Shown piece by piece: positions 55,087 through 64,000 of a stretch of 64,000 bases of DNA. The notes under the pieces were generated by a model that was given only the letters and a program-made list of their open reading frames with translations, did no database searches and was not told the DNA's origin. Origin of the DNA: Copromyces sp. CBS 386.78 (lineage: Eukaryota; Ascomycota; Sordariomycetes; Sordariales; Sordariaceae); assembly GCA_030685235.1 (NCBI GenBank), contig MU839162.1, positions 1 through 64,000 on the forward strand, given 5' to 3'. Position 1 is the first letter of the stretch. Every line of letters starts with the position of its first letter. A program made the translations under genes and the position numbers.

Positions 55087-58000
55087 TCAAGGAGAAGGAT
55101 GCTTGGGATCATACCCTTCCTCCTCCCGTTCAGTTACCGGGTCATACTCGGTCGATCGATGGCGACTCTGGGCCACCCCAGCGACACTACTCGCTCTGAG
55201 CCTCGAACCCTGGCTGCCATGAAGTCGAGGCAGTCCAACTGTCCTTGGATCGTACTCCTCGCTCTCAATCTTCGCTGGGTCGTACATATCAGAGTCCTGC
55301 GCATCTTCTGCATCTGCTTGCTGGCCGGCGAAACCCACAAAGTTGGCGCCCAAGGCAGTAGTAGGTGGCTCCGTACAAGGCCGCTTGCTGGAACGACCCT
55401 CCCCCGCTTCGTCCTCATCAGAAGGGCGTGGTCGTTTCGGAGAGACAGGGTCAGGAAATGAGCGAACCCTCTTTGACAATCTGCCGATGGACTCATCCGA
55501 ATCATCGTCATCATAATCCGAGATGGAAAGAATACTTCGCTTTGCAGAAGTGGAAGAGGACGTTTTAGCGAGGGAGGAGCTGTCAGTCAACGACGCCTGA
55601 CTGATCCACGAAGTCCTGGGAAGCGATGAAATATCCGTCTCCCCGGCGGCGCCACTCATCCACGCAGGTATGGCACTGCCCGTGAGCCCACCAGTATAAC
55701 CCTCGTCGTACCGCGGGTTGTATTGGTAATATGTTCCGGCTCGCTCTTCAGCTTCTTGTCGACGCTCATCCTCCCGCTGCCGCTGCTGCTGCTGCTGCCT
55801 CTGCAAGTAACTCTCTGTCGAAAAGGCGGGACAGTTGAGTCCTGAACGTCGACGATTGGTCGGGGTCATTTTTCCCCCGCTCAAGGATTCATCCTCCTCG
55901 CTCGAAGACTCCGAGGCCTCACCCGGATCACATACCTTAACCCCCTTATCTTTGTGAACCTGAGGAAACCCTCTACCACCAACTTGCACCCTCGCCTCGC
56001 GAGTGCCGGGTACGACGTGGCCTGTCTGAGGAACCTTGGGCGGGTTCTTGGTCTGCGGGCTGATCTCCTGGTCGCCTTGCCCCATGTAGTCGGGCATGGT
56101 TCTGTAACTACCGCCGTCATCGCCCGAGACGCTGCTGGGACCTGAGCGACGGCCATCTCGGGGAACGAAGGTGAAGTCTTCGCGGAAGACGGTGGTGGAG
56201 GGGTATTCGCTTTGGTGGAAGGGACCGGCGCTGTTGCGGCGGAGGGAGGGCTTGCGAATGGGGGTTGTTGGGCGTTGTTGCTGTTGCTCTTTGGGGGTGT
56301 CTTTGCTTGTGTTCGGGGGTTGTTGGCCTAGCTTAGTGTTCGTGGCGGTAGTAATACCAGCCGACGGAGGAGGCGCATTGGAGCGCGCTGTTCGAGCGGC
56401 CATGTCGTCGGCGAGTTCGAGATCGCGCCACCAGTCGGTCCGCCCTGTCTCTTGGGGTTCGATTGCAAGATTCAGGCCATATGGAACGGGCCTTCCCTTC
56501 TTGCGGTTTCTTTTGGGAGAGGAAGGACAAGGGGTAGTAGGTTGGCGAGGGGGCGGAGAAGATGGAGGAGTTGATCGTTGGTGAATGGGCGAGGATCGTC
56601 CCACAGAAGAAGAACCTTGAGAGCTAACTTTCGTGCCATTCACAGGCATAGCAACGGGAGGGAGCTCGTCGTCACTATCGGACGAGCCCCCAGACTTCGA
56701 TGTTGATGATGAGCCGGTGCAACCAGACTTGTTCGACTCCTCTTCATCCTCGGGATATTCATCCCAATCTTCCTCAGAGCTAAAATCTGACGGCAGTGCC
56801 GGTGCACGGCTATATCTGCCAAAGTCGAGAGAGGGCCTGGACCAGCGGAGGGCGTTATTCTCCACAGAGTCGTGGCCCTGGAGGCGTTCGGGCAGTATCG
56901 CGAGGTCACCCAGAGGCTGGCGCCGTACCGCGTGGCCCCTCTCGAACCAACGAAGCGGGCTGCTCCTTCGGTTACGGCGCTGCAGTTCCTGTTCCTCTCG
57001 TTCCCATTGCTCGTCGTCGAAATCGGGAAGCGAACTAGACCTAGGTGGTCTTGGCTCCTCGCCGGCTGGAGCAGGTTCCTGTTCCTGCTGTGGTTGTTGC
57101 CCCGGATCATTCAACGGCGGCAACTGCGGCAACTCTTGCTCGTCCTCATCATCATCATCACGCTCCTCTTCACTATCATTCAAGTACCATTCACCTTCGA
57201 TGGGGTGGTGATCGTACTGGTTACCCCCCTCTGGGGGGTCTTCGCTATCATCTGACGATGATGACGACGACGATGATGAAGAAGACGATGACGATGAACT
57301 GTCAGACGATTCTCCTTGGTCATGCCCACCAGCTGCATCTTTATCCCCTTCGTCTGACGAAGACGACGACGACGACGAACTCTCAGACGGTTCTTCTCCA
57401 TAACGTGCGGCAGCTGCACCTTCACTCTCGTCACCAGAACTTTCCTCCTCATCCGTATTGCCATGATTGTTCAACGGTCCCTCTTGCACGTTCGCTCCAT
57501 TATAACTAAGACCAGGGGCCTCCTCTGCCCGATTTCCTGCATCATTAGCAACCGGAGAGACAGCTTGAGGTCCCTGCTGCTGCCCCATATTGACAAAGCT
57601 GCCACCCCAACCCCCCGGTACAAACCCAGCTGGGACAGGATAATGCCGTGGAGGACTATCATTGCCCTCCCCAGCCCAGTTTGCCCCCGCATATAGCTGC
57701 AAAGGCGACACTGGCTGCGGGTTAACATAACCAGGCATTCCCGGCCCTGGCGTTCCATGGCCCAGGCCAAAAATTCCATCTTCCGAATCATCGTCTTCTA
57801 GATCCAAGTCATGGTCATCTACTTGATCCCATGCCTGATTCAGATTCGGACTAAATAACGGTACTGGCGGGAGTGGCTGTTCAGGTTCAGGTTCGGGAGA
57901 CCGGACGTCGATAGCGGAGTCACCGGGTGATATTTCGACGCCGGGGGGCAGGTTATTGATATTGACCGCCGCAAAACCGAGTTGTTGGGGTGGGGTTTGT

Positions 58001-58617
58001 GGGAGTTGAGGTTGGGCGGGAGATGACCCGTGAGTGATATACCCTGGTAGTGATTGGGGAGGCGTTTGAGGACGGGGACTTGGTGTTCGGGGGTGAGCTG
58101 GCTCTGGCTCTGGCTCTGGTTCTGAGTCTTCTTCGGAGTCTGAACTGCTGTCGCTGGAATCAGCACCTCCATCTCCATCTTGATTCGAACCTCTACCCCG
58201 CCGTTCCGGGTCTTCGTCGGATCCTGAACCTGCCTCGGCCTCCTGGCCTTCTCCCTCCTCCGGCTCCGGCTGAGGCTCTGGCGGCGGTGCTGGTTGTTGC
58301 TCGGCTTGCTGCCCTGGATTTAACACTGCTACCTCTCCATTATCTCCCAGTCCTAGTTGCGGGATGTTCCCATCGGCCAACAGTTGAAGATTCCGAATGC
58401 GAAGTTGGTCTCTATTGTTCAGCCGTGCCTGCCCATCATCTCCAAGCTCATAAAGGGGGACGTCTCCATCGTTCAATTGTTGAAGACGTTGGGCGCGAGT
58501 CTGACGACGTGGGAGGTTCGGGTCGCCCCAAGTTCTAGGCCTATGTTGTGGATCCCTGAGGGCGTCTTTTCTTGGACGTCCCCGTGGCCTGGGCGGGGGT
58601 GGTTGGTCACCGTCCAT
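55087..58617 (-). CDS. 1176-residue AT-hook protein with Ser/Asp/Glu tracts, unknown function
   Basis: The gene is a single exon of 1176 codons. The N-terminus carries an AT-hook, RPRGRPRKD (residues about 10-18), which binds the minor groove of AT-rich DNA. Two copies of a short motif follow, LQQLNDGDVPLYELGDDGQ and LQLLADGNIPQLGLGDNGE, each LxxLxDGxxPxxxLGDxG. The rest is mostly disordered: Pro/Glu-rich, then runs of Ser and Ser/Asp (SSSSSSSSDE-like) encoded by repeated AGC/GAC-type codons near 57240-57380. Later segments are basic and Ser-rich, ending EREEEGYDPKHPSP. It is probably nuclear. I recognise no enzymatic domain and no family name. Length and openness make it certain to be coding. 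Confidence 0.8.
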   Translation of the reverse strand: MDGDQPPPPRPRGRPRKDALRDPQHRPRTWGDPNLPRRQTRAQRLQQLNDGDVPLYELGDDGQARLNNRDQLRIRNLQLLADGNIPQLGLGDNGEVAVLNPGQQAEQQPAPPPEPQPEPEEGEGQEAEAGSGSDEDPERRGRGSNQDGDGGADSSDSSSDSEEDSEPEPEPEPAHPRTPSPRPQTPPQSLPGYITHGSSPAQPQLPQTPPQQLGFAAVNINNLPPGVEISPGDSAIDVRSPEPEPEQPLPPVPLFSPNLNQAWDQVDDHDLDLEDDDSEDGIFGLGHGTPGPGMPGYVNPQPVSPLQLYAGANWAGEGNDSPPRHYPVPAGFVPGGWGGSFVNMGQQQGPQAVSPVANDAGNRAEEAPGLSYNGANVQEGPLNNHGNTDEEESSGDESEGAAAARYGEEPSESSSSSSSSSDEGDKDAAGGHDQGESSDSSSSSSSSSSSSSSSSDDSEDPPEGGNQYDHHPIEGEWYLNDSEEERDDDDEDEQELPQLPPLNDPGQQPQQEQEPAPAGEEPRPPRSSSLPDFDDEQWEREEQELQRRNRRSSPLRWFERGHAVRRQPLGDLAILPERLQGHDSVENNALRWSRPSLDFGRYSRAPALPSDFSSEEDWDEYPEDEEESNKSGCTGSSSTSKSGGSSDSDDELPPVAMPVNGTKVSSQGSSSVGRSSPIHQRSTPPSSPPPRQPTTPCPSSPKRNRKKGRPVPYGLNLAIEPQETGRTDWWRDLELADDMAARTARSNAPPPSAGITTATNTKLGQQPPNTSKDTPKEQQQQRPTTPIRKPSLRRNSAGPFHQSEYPSTTVFREDFTFVPRDGRRSGPSSVSGDDGGSYRTMPDYMGQGDQEISPQTKNPPKVPQTGHVVPGTREARVQVGGRGFPQVHKDKGVKVCDPGEASESSSEEDESLSGGKMTPTNRRRSGLNCPAFSTESYLQRQQQQQRQREDERRQEAEERAGTYYQYNPRYDEGYTGGLTGSAIPAWMSGAAGETDISSLPRTSWISQASLTDSSSLAKTSSSTSAKRSILSISDYDDDDSDESIGRLSKRVRSFPDPVSPKRPRPSDEDEAGEGRSSKRPCTEPPTTALGANFVGFAGQQADAEDAQDSDMYDPAKIESEEYDPRTVGLPRLHGSQGSRLRASSVAGVAQSRHRSTEYDPVTEREEEGYDPKHPSP

Positions 58618-60360
58618 GTTGCTGCTTGGGCTAGACTGGCTTCCTTCGAGTGTCTGCAGTCTCTTTGGTTTTTCTTTGGGAGCTAGTAAGTTACCTAGCT
58701 ACCTTAGCTATGCTCTCCTGGAGAAAGAATACGGAAGCGTAAGCCTTCTCCTTTTTGGTGTGTTTGTGTGTGTGTATTTGGCGTTTCGTTGATTGACGTT
58801 GTGTTGTTTGCTGACTGCTGTTCAAGTCTCAATGGTGTTGTTCACTCACTCTAAGCTTGCTTCTTGGGTATGATCTGGTTCTGTTACTGTTCAAACAATG
58901 CCTGTCCAGGGGCGGCTCCCGCCCCTTATGCGAGCGCGGCGTCTACAGGATTTATACAGACATGCTTCGGTCTTTGCTGCTGTGAGCTTCTTTTTTTGTC
59001 TTTGTCAATCGGCTTGTCGAGAGCTTGTCGAGCTTGTTGACAATAAAGACAATGGAAACATTGTGTTTTCTTGGAAACGAAGACAAAGAGGCCTGTGTGC
59101 CGACGGTATTTTTAGATTGGAACCGTTAAAAGATATCATCACTAGAGGTACTGTTGTCGTCGAGAAATCTGAAGGCCTTCCCGTGTCAAAGACAGCTAGA
59201 CGGTCGGTTCTAAGGACATGGGACGAGCAAGTCTACGAACTTGATGTTTAATCTTTTACATCTGAAGCTTGAACGGGCAAAGACGTCATAGGAGTAACGA
59301 GAGTTACGAGTAAGTCGCCCCTTTTTCCATGGGCCCAAGTTTCAAGGCTCTTTTACTGATGAGTACGTCCAGCCTTCACCCTCACTCTGCCGTGCCCAAG
59401 AAGCTCAGTTGCCCAAACACCAGATCGCATTATCTCCCTTATATCACGACTGCGATGGGGAGCTTTACGCTGCTGTGACTCGGTCGTGCGAGGCAACTTT
59501 AATGGGTTAGTGTCCAGTATAAGTCTCAACTAGCTACCTCGACCAGAAAGACCGCGCCTGACAAAGAACTCAACTAGGTTTCGGCATGCTCCTCATTGTC
59601 TTGAAAGACACCGAACAAACAAAGACGGCAAGTTCTTTGGAAACGATGTAGATCACAATACATTGTTATTTCGTCAATTGTTGAATAAAGGAGATTTCCA
59701 TTGGGGGTTGAGGCACATCCCCCCTGGGCTAGAGGAAAGTCCCAGCACCGGCAGCACCCGCCATAGCGGCCAGCTCAAGGTGATGAAACAACACATCGAA
59801 CACTTGCCATACGGCTGGGCATGCAAATGTTCCGGTCACGAGTCTTCGCCGGTGTTGCAACAACCCCAAAGAGGTAACAACATATCGTTCCCCGTAGTGT
59901 GTATGCATGCCGCTTACTGTTTTCTGCCGCATGGGATGCCAGTTGAAGGCTTACTTAACATGGGCTATTTTTCTCTTCCAGATCTCAGTTCCTTAGTCAA
60001 GTGCCAGTCAGTTTCATGACACTATAGAGCTCTCAGTGGAAGTCGAAGGCTCATCAAGTATGTGGTGAAGCCCACTTTGGCTTTTTGCTTTATTGCTTGG
60101 TTCTCCAAGGCAGATTGGGCGTTATCAGGGTGAATGAGGGTTTCCAAGCTGTCCAGCAGTTCATGTTGCCCTCAGCTGATGTGAGAACAAGATCGTTCAT
60201 CTATAGAGCCTTGAACTTACCAAGGGCACCAGCACCCACACAGGCTCCTGAAGTCGTATGTAACATTCCTATTATGGCAGGAACCTGCTCCGGAGGTGCT
60301 AGTACACCTTCGATGTGTGTGAAACTCCAAAATGCAGTCTAAAAAAGAAAGAAAAGAAAC
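58618..60360. other. Long intergenic region, no confident gene
   Basis: This 1.7-kb stretch upstream of the AT-hook gene contains plus-strand frames of 117 and 118 codons without recognisable features. A short frame at 60085-60342 ends in a Cys-rich segment (VCNIPIMAGTCSGGAS...MCV) that could be the last exon of a small secreted protein, but no upstream part was found. Confidence 0.4.
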
Positions 60361-60599
60361 ATGCAGCTCATCACCATCCTCACAGCTCTGGCCGCCTTCA
60401 AGGCCACCACCGCCCTCCCTCTTGTCAGCGACAACGATCACACACACATCCCTGGTATGGGCAACCTAAAGTATCCAACGAGGATGCTACCCGTGAGCTC
60501 CATAGCGTGGCAGCTACACAGTACGGCGCTTTTCTCTGCAATGATCCCAATTTCCAGGGGACTTATACGCATATATACAGACAGGAGAAGCAACAGTAG
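60361..60599 (+). pseudogene. Broken gene for a small secreted protein
   Basis: ATG at 60361 starts a clear signal peptide, MQLITILTALAAFKATTALP. The frame continues through a (CA)5 run at 60439-60448. After it, the original frame gives unremarkable sequence, while the next frame gives a protein-like segment (SNEDATRELHSVAATQYGAF, then LCNDPNFQGTYTHIY) ending at TAG 60597-60599. Loss of one CA unit would join the two parts. It would encode about 79 residues. I do not recognise the family. The alternative is that the 133-codon frame to 60762 is the true product. Confidence 0.5.
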
Positions 60600-60762
60600 T
60601 GGGATAATCTATTTCCAGACATTGATTATGGTTAATATCCAACACATCTTTCTTATAGGGGGTAATGGTTTTAGAGCTAGGTTGGGTCCGAATCCGAAAA
60701 CTTCTCAAAGTCCAAGTCTGAAGGTCTCACCTTCCTCCCCAAACATCGCACTTCCCTTTTAA

Positions 60763-61029
60763 ACACCAAAACAACCAGCCCTTCCCTTTAGAAACAGCCA
60801 AATGGCTCAGTAGCCAAGTAGGTAGTTAATGAAGTAGTTCTTTATTTCTTCGTATTCGTAAGCTTACGCTTTCATTTTTGACAATAAACTTCAATATGAA
60901 TTCGAATACTTAGCCTTCAACCAAACTCGGACTTCCAACGGGGATGACCTAATACCCGACCTTAGACGTAGGTCTGGAGGTGTAGGCGTGTCCCAGATCC
61001 AAGGTAGGTTTTGGTGTGAAAATGCACGG
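60763..61029. other. Short intergenic stretch
   Basis: AT-rich spacer sequence between the broken secreted-protein gene and the decayed fragment. Nothing is recognised. Confidence 0.4.
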
Positions 61030-61357
61030 GTAGGGGCCGAGATGGTTTTTCTATCCCTCGCATCCGGGACTCCTCCTCAAACGACGTGTCCGTTCGGGAA
61101 TCATCTTTCACTACGACAACGGCGGCTCGCGGGTGGTCGGAGAAGCTCGACTCGAGAATCGCGCCAAACTTGCGAGCGAGATGATCATTAATATTAACCC
61201 CAAGTTCATTTGCGTAGAGTGTGATGAACGCCCAGGATTTGACACGCCACAGATCCAGTTAGTGACAGAGATTGATCACGGCAATATGTTGGTTCCTTAT
61301 GATGATAAGATGTGCATGCGCATGACACCTGGATGCACATCAACGGAACAGCATTAA
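61030..61357 (+). pseudogene. Coding fragment without start or splice context
   Basis: The plus strand reads a protein-like segment including GIIFHYDNGGSRVVGEARLE and then an Ile-Cys-Val-Glu-Cys segment, ending at TAA after GCTSTEQH. The pattern of a short beta-rich unit with a Gly-Arg-Val-Gly-like turn recalls a module of large uncharacterised fungal proteins, but I cannot name it. No ATG, donor or acceptor gives a sensible larger gene, so it is probably a remnant. Confidence 0.3.
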
Positions 61358-61879
61358 CTTTCATGATGATCATGATGATTTGCCAGATGACGCTTCAGAG
61401 GCTTCATGTGGTCGTCCCAGGATGCTCAAAGTTTCGGCTTGATCATGACCGGGGCTGTGAAAGGGGCTTGATAGCCTAGAAATACGACTGGTCTAATGAG
61501 TACGGATGGAGCTGCACCCCCCCTTCACAACCCGCAGAAGGTCAAGTGTGGCGGGTACCATATTTGAGACTGCCAGCACAGCCTCGACCTGCCACATAGT
61601 ATCAGGACGGTTAGGCTGGATGAGGAACTCGCTCTATTGTATCTCTGTGGATGGAGGTATCCAAGAACAACGGAGCAGGTGGTGTCGCCCTTCAGGTCAC
61701 TTTCGGTCAGGCAAATCTATAAGCCCCAGCTTGGACGATGTGTCCATATTGGCATAGAACGACATGGACTGAATCACTGCTTGGGTTCCAGTACCACACA
61801 GCCTTTCACTATGATAACTTCCAACGTTGGGTAGGTGACTAAGCATTTTCAAACCATCGCACTAGCTACAAAGACAGCT
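61358..61879. other. 3' flank of the GH76 gene
   Basis: It holds small overlapping frames without recognised content and the presumed 3' region of the minus-strand GH76 gene. A short ATGATGATCATGATGAT-type repeat occurs near 61360-61380. Confidence 0.4.
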
Positions 61880-63644
61880 TTAGCCCTGATGCCTGAAAAT
61901 AACCTCCCTGGCAATCTTGTACCAAATCGACAACTCCTTCTTTTTCTCTTGATTGTTCTCCACAGCCGCAGCCATCCCCTCTCTGTCCTCAAACCGCCCC
62001 GTACCCATCAACACAAAAGCCGCAACAATCGTTCCCAGCGTAAATACCGTCAAGACCCACGCCCCCACTCTATCCCCCGTGGTCACCTCCCCCAGCTGCG
62101 TCGGATCAACCCCTCCCTTCCCTGTCCCCGCGTGTGGATCGCCTTTACTCGTTCCCCCCGTCTCTCCCGTCAGAGGCGCCCCTTTACCCGTTTTACCATC
62201 CAACCCCTCTTCTTCATGAAAGGCCAGCAACGACGACAAAGCCGCCAAAACATTCATCTCCTGCCCAGCCCCCGTCAACCCATCATACCCGCCCGTCGTC
62301 CAGCGGAACCCACACGCTCGGCCGTTGTGGAGAGGGCCGCGGCACGAGTTGACGGCCGCCACCGTAGAGTTACGAAGCACCCGCATGATGGTGTCGCGCG
62401 TAAAGGGCGCGAGCTGCGCGGTGGATGCCATCCACCGGTGCGTGTACCCTTTAAACGACAACATGTCGGTCTTGCAAATGATGGCGGCGGGGGTCTCGCA
62501 GGAGAGCTCGATGATGGGGCCGATGCGGAAGAAGAAGGAGGTGGTTCGGTCGAGGAGGGCTTGTACGCGGTGTGCCCAGAGGGATTGTTCTTCGCCGGTT
62601 GTCTGTTTTAACATCCAGTCAGTCAGGATCTGGTTTTCTCGGGGATAGAAGGGTTGAAGGGGAGGAAAAGAAGAAAAGAACTTACAAAGCTATACATGAA
62701 TGCTGCTCCTTGTAAGAAGATGGCTGCGTTGTAGGAGAACTGCGCTTTGAAGACGTCTGTACAATTCACACCCGTGTGCGCTCCATCGTATACATCCCCG
62801 TCCTCAGTCATCAGCCCGACGGCCATCATCCAGTCCCACGTCTTCCGCGCGTGGTGGGCGTACGTTTCGTTTCCCGTGTACCGAGCGAGTCGGGCGCCGA
62901 GGTTGAAGAAGATACCTAAACAGATAGACATATCATCGTTAGACGTGGGCACCGTAGAAAAACACTAAAGTCAAGACTTGCTTACCGTTGCTAATCGAAT
63001 TCTTATAGTCATATCCAATATTCGACATCGGAATCTGCCACCTCAGCCCACCGCCACACACCGTGTCATGCCGTCCCGGGTCCGCCTGGGTGTGGAACAC
63101 CGCCTGAGCAAGCTGCAACCACTGCGGTTCATCAGCCGGGGGGTCAGGAAAGCCGGTCTCGGCCGCGAGCATGGCAGAGAGGCCCCAGAACCCTTGGTCG
63201 TCGTTGCCCATCGATATGGTGTAGTTCTCGGGCATGTAGGCGTTGAGCGGCGGACCCGTGTGGAACAGCATGGAGGAGGTGATCAGCTCGTTGTAGGTCG
63301 AGTCGCCCGTGTAGTGCCAGTAGTCCATTAGCGTGCCCCAAAGAGCGCCGGATTCCCACCAGTAGTAGTCGCCGGCGGGGGGAGGGCCGGGGAGAATGCC
63401 GGGCGTTTGGCCGGGCTCGGAGCCATGGTAGTAGGTTAGGAGGTCGGAGGCGACGAGGGAGGCGGCGCGTTTGATGGATTCTGGTGGAAGTAGCACGGGG
63501 TGTTGTTAGTAATCTGTGATGTGTTCTATGGATGAACAAGAGATTGGTAGGTTGGGATGTACCTGGAGAGTTTAGGTCAACTTGGAGAGCTGCCCAGGCC
63601 TGGTGGGCGACGACCAGAAGAGCCGTGATAGCTATAGTTCGCAT
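61880..63644 (-). CDS. GH76 (Dfg5/Dcw1-type) cell-wall mannanase/transglycosidase
   Basis: Family GH76 proteins of this type cross-link GPI mannoproteins into the fungal wall. Exons in order are 63563-63644, 62986-63480, 62686-62915 and 61880-62602, giving 509 aa with consistent phases. A signal peptide (1-18) precedes the (alpha/alpha)6 core with [32 protein letters not shown] (catalytic Asp pair) and [10 protein letters not shown]. Most Dfg5/Dcw1 proteins end in a GPI signal. Here a helix ([20 protein letters not shown]) is followed by a charged tail of about 40 residues, so a type I membrane anchor is more likely. Cell-surface or secretory-pathway location is expected. Confidence 0.88.
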
Positions 63645-64000
63645 TATACCGGGTATGGAGACATGGGTAGAATTTATTGATGTTGACTCGAATCCTCAAG
63701 TTGTATGTCGGTTTCTTCTGGATACGAGCAACGAGACGAGACGAGGTAACAGAGAAGCGGCCAGGATGGAAGTGCTGCTGAAAGCATTCCATTCCAACGC
63801 GTGGTCCAAGTACCAACTCGCAGGGACACGAGGGGAAGACAGAAAGCCCGGCATGTTGCTTGAGTCCTGTATGCTTGTAACTGCAACAAGGAATGCAACG
63901 CGGACTCATCCTGCCCGTGACTTCGTGAAGCACCAGCTGTCATCGGACGACGCAAGATGTCGATCTCGGTCGTCCCAGATCGGTGAAACCAGCCAAATGT
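63645..64000. other. Promoter region of the GH76 gene
   Basis: This 356-bp stretch lies upstream of the minus-strand ATG at 63644 and runs to the window edge. Overlapping minus-strand frames of 118 and 93 codons have no recognised features. No TATA element is obvious. Confidence 0.45.

Overview
The window looks like chromosomal DNA of a filamentous ascomycete, most likely a Sordariales fungus such as Neurospora or a close relative. The genes carry short introns of about 55-130 bp with GTAAGT/GTATGT-type donors and CTAAC/CTGAC branch sites. The gene set is typically fungal. A transposon block of about 14 kb has been converted to very AT-rich sequence by C-to-T and G-to-A transitions on both strands, the signature of repeat-induced point mutation (RIP). 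No search was run, so the genus is an inference.

Region 1 (1-15384) is a nested repeat island. The left edge (1 to about 908) is the 5' part of a Mutator-like element (MULE) on the minus strand, with normal base composition and one premature stop. It cuts into the integrase of a heavily mutated Ty3/gypsy retrotransposon (element A, about 909-6692, minus strand). Gag, protease, reverse transcriptase, RNase H and integrase zinc-binding segments of element A can still be read through RIP stops. Some 37 bp further right is a full-length chromovirus (element B, 6735-15159, minus strand). It has two 298-bp LTRs, a 5-bp target duplication GGAGC, a polypurine tract, gag, pol and a C-terminal chromodomain. 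Between its chromodomain and polypurine tract lies about 2.2 kb that includes a possible antisense open frame.

Region 2 (15400-33453) holds housekeeping genes: Sec62 (ER protein translocation), an ABHD5/Cld1-type alpha/beta hydrolase, a Spo7-like subunit of the Nem1-Spo7 phosphatase, a dual-specificity phosphatase-like protein, a 1084-aa protein of unknown function and a seven-helix fungal rhodopsin/PTH11-type membrane protein.

Region 3 (33454-37669) is a gene-poor stretch of 4.2 kb with two short inverted-repeat elements flanked by TA dinucleotides. Region 4 (37670-47350) is an accessory run of four plus-strand genes: a pisatin-demethylase-like cytochrome P450, a secreted family PL1 pectate lyase with a GC-AG intron, a secreted DUF1996 protein and a Zn2Cys6 transcription factor. 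The DUF1996 gene has two introns that are nearly identical to each other, as in introner elements, and a frameshift in an A7 run. Metabolism or degradation of plant material under local regulation is plausible but only inferred.

Region 5 (47351-64000) contains a small Ser/Gly-rich protein, a MITE with 27-bp terminal inverted repeats and a CCCAC duplication, a long near-perfect hairpin and a two-finger C2H2 protein. It also holds the GINS subunit Psf2, a 1176-aa AT-hook protein with long Ser/Asp/Glu tracts, a broken small secreted protein gene, a decayed coding fragment and a membrane-anchored GH76 (Dfg5/Dcw1-type) cell-wall enzyme. I found no tRNA, rRNA or CRISPR in the window.
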